Source: Petunia secreta
Lineage: Eukaryota; Streptophyta; Magnoliopsida; Solanales; Solanaceae
Length of the DNA: 64,000 nt
Direction: 5' to 3'
Assembly: GCA_029990175.1 (NCBI GenBank)
Contig: JARKIP010000010.1
Coordinates: 45,626,001 to 45,690,000 of the forward strand
Shown here: positions 1 through 11,447 of the stretch, piece after piece
Layout: each line of letters starts with the position of its first letter
Numbering within the stretch: position 1 is the first letter of the stretch
The notes under the pieces: generated by a model
What the model was told of the DNA's origin: nothing
Seen by the model: only the letters and a program-made list of their open reading frames with translations
Database searches by the model: none
Position numbers and translations under genes: made by a program

Positions 1-356
1 TATAGGCGTGGGAGGCGCCTGTTGAAGTTGTAGTAGCTGTTGGGTGTAGAACCGTTCGGATGATTAACCGCTGGGTGTCTTATCAGAAAGGTTGTAACCG
101 CTTGGGCGTCTTATCCAGAAAGGCTGTAACCGCTGGGTGACCGTATTTTGAATGATCGCGCCCAATAACGCTACTAACTGCTTGTTCAAATTATGCTGAC
201 TGTTGATACATTCTGTAACTTCTTTGGGTCTGCCCGTGGGAAGTGTCTGTCTGATGAATGTTTGCCCGGTAAGTGTCTGTCCGGTGACACGTCAGCTTAC
301 GCCACGTGGACGACACGTGTCGTTCGCCAAAGCCCAGTCAGTTTTTACCCAATACA
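1..356 (-). mobile_element. Tat-type LTR, partial (window edge)
   Basis: The last bases on the plus strand read ACCCAATACA, the same terminus as the LTRs of elements A and C, preceded by the same sequence order (repeated 'aaccgctgggtg' motifs, then ccacgtgg, cgacacgtgtc and a T-run). Read on the minus strand it starts TGTATTGGG, the start of a Tat-type LTR. This is therefore the beginning of an LTR in minus orientation, cut by the window edge. It interrupts copia coding sequence, which resumes at 357. Whether it is a solo LTR or the 5' LTR of a full element cannot be seen here. Confidence 0.75.
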
Positions 357-893
357 GTCAGTTTAAACATGCTCTGACTCAAGCTCATTTTCAAGCCATG
401 AAGAGGGTTCTGCGTTATTTGAAAGGTACTGTACAACTTGGGTTACACCTTAAAAGGTCTTCTAAACTTATCATAAATGGCTAGTCTGATGCGGATTTGG
501 CTGGTGCCCAGATGATAGACGTTTTGCACATGGTCATTGCCTCTTTTTAGGTTCGAATTTAGTCTCTTGGTGCTCCAAAAAGCAAAATTTTGTGTCTCAT
601 TCTAGCACGGAGTCGGAATACAGGGTTTGGCAGCTGCTACTGTTGAAATCACATGTATCCAGTATCTTCTACAGGAACTACATGTGCCTATACCTTCTGC
701 ACCAAAGCTTTGGTGTGACAATTTATCTGCTATATATCTTACTGCTAATCCGGTGTTTCATGCTCGCAACAAATATTGATTTAGGCTTTCATTTTGTCAG
801 AGAAAAGGTAGCATCAAAGGATCTGGAAGTTGGATACATCAGCTCATTGGACCAAATAGCAGACACCTTAACAAAGAGTCTGTTAGTGTGATG
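357..893 (+). pseudogene. Ty1/copia RT-RNase H 3' fragment
   Basis: Decayed 3' end of a copia polyprotein. Recognisable pieces in two frames: HFQAMKRVLRYLKGT (end of the RT/connection region, 394-436), SHSSTESEYR (RNase H active-site region, near 595-625) and IADTLTKSLL (C-terminal tail ending near 890). Between them the frame is broken by stops (for example at 481) and frameshifts. The 5' side is cut by the inserted Tat LTR. The normal role would be reverse transcription and RNA removal in the element's particle; this copy cannot make the protein. Confidence 0.8.
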
Positions 894-953
894 ATTTCTA
901 TATCTTAGAGACAAGCTCGTTGTTGTTGACAGACAGCTTCACTTGAGGATGAA

Positions 954-1382
954 TGTTAAGATAAGCGATGCCAATAGATAATATCTGTGCAGTTATTTAA
1001 ATAGCCATTGTATACATGTATTTCCTGATAGCGTTCCCTCTCACTCCCTATTCATCTAGGACTCTACTTCTCCTGTACAGATTTTATTTAAGCTGCAACT
1101 ATTGTATCAGTATTAAGGAATATATACGAATCCCATTTGAAGAAAATTGTTACTGGCATAAACTTCAGGATGGATTGTATTTAGCTACTGTTGTACTGGC
1201 ATAAAGTTCAGGATGGATTGTATTTAGCTACTGTTGTCTTTAATTTGTTATGTTCTATTTCACACCATTTAATTGGGACATAGATTAAAAGTCTGAATTG
1301 ATCCTACTTGCTATATTCCAAAAATCAACATATGCTCAATTTGTGAGCCTAATTTGGTTCTGTACGTATAAGATTCCCAACA
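954..1382 (+). mobile_element. 3' LTR of the copia element
   Basis: Starts TGTTAAGATAAG about 60 bp after the RNase H tail and ends TTCCCAACA, giving the short inverted ends TGTT/AACA. It contains ctatttcaca and AT-rich stretches typical of an LTR. There is an internal duplication of about 40 bp ('tactggcataaa...ttcaggatggattgtatttagctactgttgt', twice between 1151 and 1236). No partner LTR lies in the window. Confidence 0.65.
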
Positions 1383-3170
1383 TCATAATTTCAATCATAC
1401 TAATAAGTTACTTAAACCAAAGGAATAGAAACTACAAAGAATCATGTTTAATCACACATTTATAGAATAAGTATTCCATAATATGGTAATAGTTAAACAT
1501 GGTATTGTGGATATGTTCATGACTGATCAATTTCTTATTCCTTTGTTTGTTATCAAGAAAGCGGATACGTTTTCCAATTACAAATTATTTATGTTTTATA
1601 TTTATGATGTCCATCGTGCTTGAGTCTTAAACCTGGAGCAACAAATTTTTGACTTCATTATAGCCCATAGCAAAGTTTTAAAACACAAAATTGAAACTCA
1701 CCCCAGTTCCAACAATTACAATATCTGAGCTTGAAGACCAGATATAAATGAATAAAAGCAGACAGATTAAGGAACATTACTTAGATGTTTAAGCTGTATT
1801 TTTCTTCATAATTTATGTTGCTATTTCTTGAAGTGGTCTACAATTATGCATTTTTTTGTGGCTGTTGTTGGTCTTTATATCGCTACTGTATTTTCTATCG
1901 TATTGTCGTGCTTTTTCTGAAAACAACAAACATATACTATACGTCTCAGCATTCACGTGCAACGCACGTTCCGATTAATTAGTTAATAGAATAAAAGACA
2001 ACAATGGTCCAGTCTTCATCATATCTTTTTCAATCTCTAGCCGGGTCTCTTTGACCCGGTTCCTGACCCTACTCATACCAATCATTAAAGCGACCAAAAC
2101 TCCTTTTTAAAATAAAAGGTTTTTAGAAAATCAATTTCCTCATGTTTTCTAAAATTAGATTCCATAAAAAATTTTAAAAAACATAAATCCGAAAACAAAA
2201 TCATATTAGATCAATTTCGAGAATTATAAAAATAACAAAGCAGAGGCTAATATATGCTCCTGATACCAATTTTTAGTATTTCTACCATATCTAATACATA
2301 ATGAGCAAATTACGCAGCGAAATTTAAAGATTGAGTTACTTCCGGCAGTTGTTGTACGGATTTGTCGTTGGCATCAAATCCCCTCTGGTTGGTCTGTTCC
2401 TTAGTTTGTCAGGCTTCTTAAGTACTAATCGTTACTTTAGATGGTGTATTTTAATTAAGAAATTGTGCTTAGGGACCTATAAATTGTTACATCTTTACAA
2501 TTGTTTTTCCATTAAGAATAGTTACTTAATTACGTAATTAAATGAGCAATTGTTTCTTTATGTAATTTTCATATTAACGGAGCGAGTTTCAACTGAAGTT
2601 TCAATTGGTGCAAATACACATACCACAAATTGTGAAATTTTTTATGGGTAGTGGAGCATGCAAAAGGAAGGAGCCAAAATATTAAAACTTATCAAATAAC
2701 AGTTGTTGCTTGTGTTTATCACATCTAGATAGAAAGGAACCAAAGAGTATTTCATGCCAAAAGAACTAATCTCCACAACATTGTCAATAAATCATCCAAG
2801 AAGTGTTTTACAGAGGGTCTTTGAAGAGCAGAATAGCTAAAAAGCTTGAAATGCTGAATTTTAATAGTGTAGACTAGTATTAATTTAGTTGTTTGATAGA
2901 TTATGAAGCTCGTTTGTATGGCTGCGGTATAGGACATGCCTATACCAAACTTTTTTATACCTGTACATAACACTTTGGTAATAAAATCCTTTATTTACCC
3001 AAAAAAAGAGGATACAGTTTGAATGGGGCCTTACAAAGTGGTTACCTCACGTAATATTTGGGGCGTAAAAATTTAGTCACGTAGCCTATTTTGATCGCGT
3101 CAAATGAATACTAGCCAGCGATGCAAAACTGTTTGAAGACTAGCTACTTCCGGACAAATCACAGTATAAA
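1383..3170. other. AT-rich spacer, no gene seen
   Basis: No supported coding sequence or RNA gene. The only recognisable item is the primer-binding-site-like sequence at 2256-2268, listed separately. The open frames here are short, lack family motifs and use AT-rich codons as expected by chance. Confidence 0.6.
2256..2268 (-). other. tRNA-Met-type primer binding site remnant
   Basis: The minus strand reads TGGTATCAGGAGC, one base longer than the TGGTATCAGAGC site used by many plant LTR elements (initiator tRNA-Met). It probably marks an old retroelement in minus orientation whose 5' LTR would lie at higher coordinates. No LTR pair was found, so this is a weak call. Confidence 0.35.
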
Positions 3171-3565
3171 TACTGGGGCTTTGAACAAGTTTTGTACAAA
3201 GCCCCAGTACTTATACTGGGAAGCTTCACTAAACTAACCCCAGTATAAAATACTGGGGCTTTGAACAACCCCATTATTTTGTTATGGTACTTGGTATAAA
3301 GCTTCAGTCCCATAACAAAAGGCTGGGGCTGTGAACAAAACTTGTTCAAAGCCCCAGCATTTTGTTATGGGGACTGAAGCTTTATATATAAAGTCCCATA
3401 ATAAAATAATGGAATTTATCCCTTTGATGGGACCTTTGTTATGAGAATAAATCCCATTATTTTGTTATGGGTCCCATAACAAAATAATGGGACCTTTGAA
3501 CATGTTTGAACATGTTAGTTCAAGGTCCCATTATTTTGTTATGGGATTATTTTATTATGGGACTA
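3171..3565. repeat. Cluster of perfect and near-perfect hairpins
   Basis: Several back-to-back palindromes. 3171-3209: 13-bp arms around TACTGGGGCTTTG. 3302-3380: near-perfect hairpin with arms of about 37 bp beginning CTTCAGTCCCATAACAAAA. 3453-3491: perfect 19-bp arms (CCCATTATTTTGTTATGGG) with a 1-nt loop. 3484-3534: another fold around AATAATGGGACCTTTGAAC. The same two motifs, CCCCAGTATAAA and CCCATTATTTTGTTATGG, recur in both orientations, so the block can fold in many ways. No coding content. Its family is not recognised. Confidence 0.8.
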
Positions 3566-3995
3566 GTCTGGGGTGTTTTTCCAACGCTAATAGAGCTTAA
3601 GTGTGCGCACGAACTTTTGGCTATTCTTCAATGAATTTTGAAACGGTGGATAGTCCCCAATGAGCGCGTCCAAAAATGGCTACGGATCAAAATTACACAT
3701 ATTTGGGCTTGTTCGCAGCTTACCCTGCATATATGACCCTATTTTTTTGAAATTTATACAAGAATAGTCATTGGTTGTGAGCAATTTATTATACGATTTG
3801 ATGGGTCCATCAATCATTTCTTTGCAAGGGCCAATATTAAAATTTTATAAATAAGTCTTGTCAAATTCGTCTGGAGTTTTGAATAACTGAACTTTTATTG
3901 CGTTTACCAAAACTTCAAAAAATGATTTATTCTTGCACAAATAAAAAATATTATCAAAACTTTTATAGTGCCGTACCAAATGAGTGCCTAAGCTT
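3566..3995. other. Spacer, nothing recognised
   Basis: AT-rich sequence between the hairpin cluster and the MITE. No coding or RNA signal seen. Confidence 0.5.
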
Positions 3996-4294
3996 AACTA
4001 ATATATATCGACGGTGTAAATTATTTTTTTATACCGTTGAGTAATGTTACAAGTAAATTTTCAAGTAATCTTACTTATTTTTAATATTTTTAAGCCTAAT
4101 ACTTTTTTTAAATAGCTAATCTAGCTTAGAAAATTGACCAATGGTTGAACAACGATTGAAGAATTAAAGTTATTGGCATAATTAAATTTTAAATATTAGC
4201 CGGACAAGTAAGAGTACTTGAAAATTTACTTGTGATAGACTTTAACTTACCCATCGGTATAAAAATTATTTACACTGTCGATATATATTAGTTT
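3996..4294. mobile_element. MITE with long terminal inverted repeats
   Basis: The left end (aactaatatatatcgacgg...) and the reverse complement of the right end (aaactaatatatatcgacag...) match over about 70 bp with a few mismatches, including the shared inner part acaagtaaattttcaagta. Length is about 300 bp with no coding. Flanks are TTAA-like on both sides, so the exact target duplication (TA, TAA or TTAA) is ambiguous. The superfamily is not assigned. Confidence 0.7.
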
Positions 4295-4699
4295 AACTCA
4301 CGTAGTGAAATTTTATGGTACACCAACTAACCAAGTCATATTTGATGTTGCAAAGGAGGCTCTCAAGATTTTATCTTTTATGATAATTAAGTTCACTTTG
4401 TACTTCAGATAAAATAGCTAAGATGAAAAGGCCATATTAAAAAACAAAACAAAAAAATTTTTTTTTTTACATAAAAGTAGGCTTTTGAGACGTTATTTAC
4501 AAATAGCAATATTTTAGCCAAATTACCCAATATAGAGAAAAGTAAAAGTTAATTACAAAACATAGAAAAAAATAGCATAACATAGCAAAACCTTACATTC
4601 TTCCTCTCAGTTTTTACTTTTCCTCCTCCCTTCCCCAAATTTCACTTCACCCAGCTTCTTTTAATGGAAGCAGTAGTAGATTCGAGCCGATTCTACTGA
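4295..4699. other. AT-rich spacer, nothing recognised
   Basis: Poly-T and poly-A runs; no coding or RNA signal seen. Confidence 0.5.
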
Positions 4700-4846
4700 T
4701 GTATCTCGATGTATCTCAACTTACACAAGGAAAACAAACACCTCATATCTCGTTATATCTCAAATTACACTAGAAAAACAACCACCTCGTATCTCGATGT
4801 ATCTCAACTTATACCAAAAAATAAACCACCTCGTATCTCGCTGTAT
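4700..4846 (+). repeat. Tandem repeat, about 44 bp, three copies
   Basis: Three head-to-tail units of about 44 bp, each beginning with a variant of gatgtatctcaactta and ending cacctcgtatctc, with roughly 80-85 percent identity by eye. Short open frames running through the array simply reflect the repeat. Confidence 0.75.
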
Positions 4847-6315
4847 CTGCACTATTTCTGCAGCGTATCTAATTGTTTCTGGACTGTTTATGCACTACTT
4901 CTGGTTTTTGTACTGTTTCTGGACCTTCACGGGACGTGACTATGTAGGCCTAAAAAATGTCATTGGCCAGTGTAGTATCTTGTTCAAATCCATCCCTAAG
5001 CCTCAAAATTAATATTTTTCATAGGCCACAATGTTGCATCCGTTCAATGGAATGGCTATCCACATAGCAACATAAACACTTAATGATCCGATAAAATAGC
5101 ACACCAGTAACCAATTGTGCAACTAATCAACATTTAGCAACAGTAGGTCAAAGCTGCAGACATGACGATCAAAACAGATCATTAGTAGTAGGGAACAGAC
5201 AAAAACTCGTGAATATCCTTTCCAAGAAAAATCAACAAAAACAGCGATTCAGTTATATGAGAACATGATTTTTTCGGTAAAGTCAACCATGGTAACATCT
5301 TAGGAGCAACAGTCAAAATGCACATATGGCAGCAGAGTTAGGGTTCCTCCACTTCTTTCAACTTCGATCTATGCTTGATGAGACTGATTTTAGAGAAATG
5401 GAGTTTAAATTGAGAAAGAGGACATGGCGAGGAGTCTTTGGGTGTAAAATTTTGCCGGAAGGGAGTGGTCGCCGTCGCCAGCAGAAATGGAAGGGGCGGA
5501 GAAATAGGGTCATATGTGAAGGTGTAGGGTGGAGGGATTTCAGTGACCATAATTTTTTTGATTGTCCCTCTTTGTCTTTGATAGTTGTGAAATGTGTCTG
5601 GAAAAATATCTATGTCTTGTAATTTTTATAATATTGCTATGTTCTTGTAATATAGGGGGTGCAAGTTTGTATATTTGCGTAAAAAATCCTAAAAACAACG
5701 TTAAAGTTTATACAATTTTTTGTGTGAAATGGATAACTATCACAGTTTTGGTCTTCACAAACTCTTACATTTTTGGCCGATCAGGAAAAGATCCTGGCAA
5801 TCACCAGAAGTCACTTGGGGGAAATGGCTGACGATCGCAAAGTTCTGCTACCAGTAACATATGGAGATCGTCATGAACTTTTCTTATAGTGGCAAAAAAT
5901 ATAACTTTTCTTATAGAGGCTAAAATTGTGGCAGACGTTAGAAGTATCCTATTTTTTTTTAAATCACTATATGGAACAAAAAGGTCCTCTTTTGTGATTA
6001 AGCCCTTCTTGCAGCTATTAATACATAAAAAAAAATCGTTGATTGATCTTGGCAATTGCTGGTGTTTAATCTTTAGTCTTGACGGAAGAATTTGCGTAAA
6101 AAGGATCTTTTATCATAATCCGCCAGCCTTGCAAGGACTTTTTTAATTTAAAATTTCGGCGATCCACCTCCAAATTCTTATATCAATCCTTAAGTTAATG
6201 AATGGCACTGAATATCTCATCTACTTCTATTATCATCTATGGGTTTGAATCTAAGAGAAAGTTTAGAGAATATCTGCTATCCTAATTTTTTTTTTATTTT
6301 CTGAGTGATAAATAA
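4847..6315. other. Spacer, no supported gene
   Basis: A 98-codon frame at 5326-5622 and its opposite-strand partner (5338-5550) are the longest, but neither carries a recognisable domain. The minus-strand peptide is rich in Ser, Pro and Lys. The stretch may be part of an older non-autonomous element, but no ends were found. Confidence 0.45.
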
Positions 6316-6888
6316 TGTATTCAGTAAAAATTCTGTCGTCTCGGTGCGAAGGCTTAAACCACGAGACAGTTGAGTTTCACCGAGGAAAACCTCTCGAGGA
6401 GATGGTTTTCGCCTCCACCTCGGGCAAGATCAAGCCAAGTACAAGATCAGAAGTCGGAAAGTTTGAAGAATGATCAATACGGCAACCCCTCGAGGGAGCA
6501 TATTGCCTCGGCAAACGACCACGATTAATTACATCCGTCGACCGTTGTATAACCGTTGCCCAAGCATTAAAAGGAGAGATTGTTAGCCGGCACTAAATAC
6601 AGAATAATTACTATTAAATGTAATTGTAATCTTCTTGTTCCTATAACCTATAAACATGAACTTTGTATTCGAGAAGATCATCCAGAAATATAATACTTGA
6701 CTTATATTCTTTCTGTTAAACTTTGTCTCGTTTTATACACATTACCGCTCATTTATTTTCTGTCGTGTTCATTAAGCATTTGCCCGTTTAAATTCAATCT
6801 CAGTTAGATCATAACTTTGATACAAGCAAATTATCAATCAACCCCAAAAAAATTTGATTTGTTGTCCTATCCCAATTTAGACAACACA
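6316..6888 (+). mobile_element. 5' LTR of element 1
   Basis: Begins TGTATTCAGTAAAAA and ends CAACACA. Aligns along its whole length with 14347-14928. Shared landmarks: cggtgcgaaggcttaaacc, ctcgaggagatggtttt and the accattaaatgtaattgtaatc stretch. A TATA-like ctataaaca lies near 6648. Divergence from the 3' LTR is visibly higher than for element A, so this insertion is older. Confidence 0.85.
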
Positions 6889-6891
6889 AAT

Positions 6892-6909
6892 TGGCGCCGT
6901 CTGTGGGGA
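6892..6909 (+). other. Primer binding site of element 1
   Basis: TGGCGCCGTCTGTGGGGA starts three bases after the LTR end, where the tRNA primer for minus-strand DNA synthesis binds. The sequence type is common in plant Ty3/gypsy elements. Confidence 0.75.
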
Positions 6910-6961
6910 TTTTGATAATAACGCTTGTTCCAAAATCGAATCTTTTCAAGATCTTAGCAAG

Positions 6962-9900
6962 ATGTCAATTCTCTCAATGTCACGAAAACCTGTGAACGTC
7001 ATAACCGGCGGCATGGAAGTAAACGGTGTCAATCTCTCCTCGGTGAGAAAGTCTGCAAAAATCTCAACCGTTACGGAAAAAAGAACCCAAGTTGAAAGAA
7101 GCGACAATGAAATTATTTTTGACAAGGGGGCTTGCCCATAATGATGACCCCTCATCATGATGCTCTGGTTATTACCTTGAGGATCAACGACTCAGACGTA
7201 AAATGAGTCTTAATAGATCCAACAGTTCTGTAAATATCATCAATCATAGAGCCATTAAAAAAATACGGTTAAAGGATCTCATCATTCCAAACACAATCAT
7301 TTTAGCAGGGTTCAACAACTCTGTGGAAAGAACCTTAGGGGAAATCACCCTTGCAACCACCGCCGAGGGGGTTGATAAGAAAACAGCTTTTCAAGTAATG
7401 AATGAGGATATGGCTTACAACGTTATCCTTGGAAGGCGTTGGATTCATGAAATAGAGGTCATACTGTCAACCCTTCACCAGCTGATCAAATTTCCTACCC
7501 CGTGGGGAATATGTGCAATTCGAGGTGACTAATTAAGAGCTCGGAAATGCTATTCAGCCGCCGTAAAAAGTGGGAACGCCCCGATCGGGCACCTAAACTC
7601 ACAACCAAGCGGCTCGGAGCCCCACAAAGATGAGAGCCAGATTCAAGAGATAGCTCATCCAAAGCAGGAAGAGAGGATCCCAACCTTCATTCAAGAACCT
7701 CGGAAGCAAAAGGCTGAGGACTCAATGGTGGAAGAGCTGGAATCTCGTGCATTGTCAGAAGAGTTTCCAGAAAGAAAAATATTTGTGGGCTCGGAGATGG
7801 ATTTCTAGTCTAAGAAAGCTCTCATCGAATTGTTAAAACCCAATGATGATTTCTTTGCTTGGTCTCATGCAGACATGGTAGGGATCGATCCCAAAATCAT
7901 GACACACAAGTTGAATGCAAATCCCAACCACCGCCCGGTGAAACAAAAGAAAAGAACCCACGCTGGAGTAAAGAAGAAGGCGATCCAAGACGAGACCAAG
8001 AGGTTGCTCGAAAATGGATTCATAAGAGAAGCCAAGTACCCAGATTGGCTTGCTAATGTGGTAGTAGTACCCAAGAAAAACGGAAAGTGGAGAATGTGTG
8101 TCGACTACACCGACCTGAATAAAGCTTGCCCTAAAGACTCCTACCCTTTGCAGACTCCACGGCTGGACATAAATTCTTAACCTTTTTGAACGCATATTCG
8201 AGGTATAATCAGATCTTGATGGATCCCAATGATGAAGAAAAAACTTCCTTATGACGGATGAAGGAACCTATTGTTAACAGGTGATGCCCTTCGGTCTCAA
8301 AAACACCAGAGCAACTTATCAAAGGATGATATGCCAAATGTGTAAGGATTACATCGAAAAAACAGTGGAAGCATATATCGATGATATGTTGGTGAAATCT
8401 GTCCGATTGGAAGATTATTTGAAACAACTAAAGGAGGCCTTTACGATTTTCAGACAGTACTGCATGAAGCTTAAATTCCTGGGATTTATTGTCTCGGAGA
8501 GAGGTATCGAGGAAAATCTCGACAAAATCAAAGCTATACCATAAATGCCCGAGGAATTGTCAAGCCCAAAGGAAGTCCAACGCTTAACAGGCCGATTAGC
8601 CACTCTGAGTCGATTTATTTCAAGGTCATCCAGCGGTGCCACGGGTTCTTTTCCATCTTGAAAAAGAACACTTCCTTTGAATGGACTCCCAAGTACAGGG
8701 AGGCTCAAAAAGAGTTGAAACATTATTTGGCCAACGCCCCATTGTTGGCCGAACCAAATAATGGTGAAACGTTGTTGTATATTTGGCTGTCTCCGAGGTG
8801 TCGGTTAGTGCAGTTTTGGTTCGAGAGGAAGAAGGAAAGTAACAACCAATATACTATGTCAGCAAAGCTCTCCTTGATGCTGAAACAAGGTACCCCCATT
8901 TAGAAAAATTAGCGCTTACATTAGTTATTGTTGTTCGAAAATTACGCCCTTATTTCCAATGCCATCCAATAGCCGTAGTAACAACCTTCCCCTTGAGAAA
9001 TATATTACATAAACCAGAATTGTCAAGGAGTTCATCTAGGTGGGCGGTCGCGCTAAGTGATTTTGACATTGTATACCAACCCCGAACAGCCATAAAATCC
9101 CAAGTGCTAGTTGATTTTTTTAGCTGATTTTAGTGTTAAACTACTTCCCGGAGGGAAAAAGAGAATCTAGTCTCAAGAAGCTTTACACAGATGGGGCAGC
9201 CAATTCCCACAGCTCGGGGCTCGGAATAGTGCTCGTAGCTCCCACAGGAGAAAAGCTAATGCACTCGATGAAATTTGAAAAGCTAACCAACAACGAAGCT
9301 GAGTACGAGGCCGTCATAGCGGGATTAAAGCTGGCCAAAGAAATGGGAGCCAAAAATGTAGAGCTAAGGTGTGACTCGCAGCTAGTGGTGAATCAAGTCC
9401 TCGGTGGATATTCGGCTCGGGAGCCCAGAATGAAACAGTTTGTGGTAAGAATGCAGCAAGCGCTTGCCACCTTTCAAGAATAGAAGGTCATGCAAATACC
9501 ATGAGAGGAAAACATCGAGGCCTATGCCTTGGCGAAATTGGGATCGACAGTTGAGACAGATGGCTCGGGGACTGAAGCCACAGTTAGAATTTTCACATCA
9601 GTAATGGAAAAGGTGAAGCTGGAAGTAAATGTGGCGAATCAACATTGGGATTGCGAACAAAGTTCATCTCCTATCTTGAGTTACGGATTCTACCACCAGA
9701 CAAAAAAGAAGTGGTAAAATTCAGGAAGCAAGTAGTCCCATACACGATAATATATGGAAAATTGCACAAGAAGCTTTATTACGGCCGATAGCCAAATATT
9801 TAGTCCTAGGAGAGCATGAATACGTGATGAAAGAAGTGCATGAAGGAACGTGTGGTAATCACTCTGGAGCTAAAGCCCTCGTGCGAAAGCTCCTCCGAGC

Positions 9901-10884
9901 TGGCTACTATTGGCCCGAAATGAGTGAGCATGCCAGAGTATTTGTTAGGAATTGCAAGAAGTGTCAAAGGCATGTCTCCATGATTCATTAGAAGGCCGAG
10001 CCCTTGCATTCACTGATCTTACCGTGGCCCTTCATGAATTAGTAAATGGATATCGTGGGACCATTCCCCTAAGCGAAGGGCAGTGTTAAATACATCCTCG
10101 TGCTCACTGATTATTTTTCCAAATAGATCGAAGCATGAGATTTTGCTAAAGTCAGGCAAAAGGAAGTCATCGTCTTCATATGGAAAAACATCATATGCCA
10201 GTTTGGAGTTCCGAGGGAGATCACTTGTGATAACGGCACACAATTCATTGGTTTAGAAGTCACAACTTTTTTTGCAAAATGGGGGATCAAAAGGGTGGCT
10301 TCAACACCCTACCACCCCAGTGCCAATGGACAAGCTGAGTCCTCCAATAGAATAATCATCGACAATCTTGAAAGGAGAATGAACAAAGCAAAAGGCTCAT
10401 GGCCCGAGGAGTTACCAGAAGTGTTATGGGCAATGAGGACCACAGAGAAGAATAGCACTAGCGAAAAACCCCATATTCTCTTATTTACGGGGTAGATTCG
10501 CTAATTCCTTTTGAGGTTGGTGAACCAAGTCTTTGCTATGCTCATTCAACCGAGGAGTCAAAATAAAAAGCTATGCGAGTGGAATTAGATTTGCTCGAAG
10601 GACGAAGAGAGATGGCCTTGGTGCAGTTGACAACTCAAAAACGACAAATTGGGGCCTACTTGAACAAAAAGGCCAAGTTGAGAGAATTCAAGGTTGGAGA
10701 ATATGTCTTGAGGGCCTCAAATAAAACGACCAGAGAGAAAAATGCAAGGAAATTAGCTTCCAATTGGGAAAGCCCCTACCGAGTGAAAGCAATCGTAGGG
10801 AAAGGGTTTTATCAACTAGAAAACCTCGAGGGAAAAGAGCTGTTAAATTGGATATGTTCCAATTTAAAAAAATATTACTTCTAG
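6962..10884 (+). pseudogene. pol remnant of element 1 (PR-RT-RH-IN)
   Basis: A string of broken frames in pol order. 6962-7532: gag-protease linker and protease C-terminal half (PVNVITGGMEV, then a frame ending near the linker ARKCYSAAVK). 7830-8180: RT start (MLKPNDDFFAWSHADM, then WRMCVDYTDLNKACPKDSYP). 8281-8544: RT palm with YIDDM. 9133-9483: RNase H (LYTDGAA, NNEAEYEAVIAGLKLA, RCDSQLVVNQ). 9829-9990: integrase HHCC zinc region (VHEGTCGNHSGAKALVRKL, CKKCQR). 10295-10495: integrase core end (YHPSANGQAES). 10573-10884: C-terminal chromatin-side region ending NLKKYYF. Many stops and frameshifts, for example the in-frame stop in the integrase region near 9990, make it non-functional. Confidence 0.85.
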
Positions 10885-11447
10885 CATCGGCGAGATAGCG
10901 CTCCAAAGTCAACAGTGCTCGAGTCCTCATCTTTCACACTCAACCACTTGGGGGTGCAAAGGGTGAGGCAAGTCTGCAATCGACTCATAGGCTCATAGCT
11001 CAAGTTCTTCGAAAAATAACTCGAACTCGGTTACTTAACTCGAGGACTTCAAAACATGAATATCGCCTGAGGCCTACCTAAACCTACACCAGGGACTGAC
11101 CCCATAATAATACGCTTGATTACTCATATATATTGCTTCAAATGGCTTTTGTAAATTAAATTTTCCTAAGTACAACTAGGCTCTATGTAAACGGGCTCGA
11201 TTGTCATCAATGGAATAGAAATCGATTCATCTTCTTTTTATCCATTAAGCCTTGTTTAAGCCTCGGCTCGAGGACGAGACGTCGTCCTAAGCTAGCTTCA
11301 CAATGTACTTAAAGTCTTGCAAGCAGATATAAACTCGAAAAAATATCGAAACAGTTAACATTCAATAATTATATATTCATAAGGCTCGAAGGACAGAATA
11401 ATTACAAAGAAAATGGCCCGAAGACCCAAAACAAAACAAATGAGCTA
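10885..11447. other. Spacer between convergent genes of element 1
   Basis: Lies between the pol stop and the stop codon of the opposite-strand gene remnant. It is rich in ctcgag-type motifs. No tRNA-like sequence comparable to those in elements A and C was found here. Confidence 0.5.

Noticed and set aside
3302..3380. microRNA precursor
   Set aside because: The hairpin is strong but is one of several built from the same shuffled motif; nothing points to a defined mature RNA.
4700..4846. CRISPR-like array
   Set aside because: Units are contiguous diverged tandem repeats without spacers, in plant nuclear DNA.
5326..5622. 98-codon frame, possible small gene
   Set aside because: No domain, no splice or promoter context; the overlapping opposite frame is equally open, as expected by chance.
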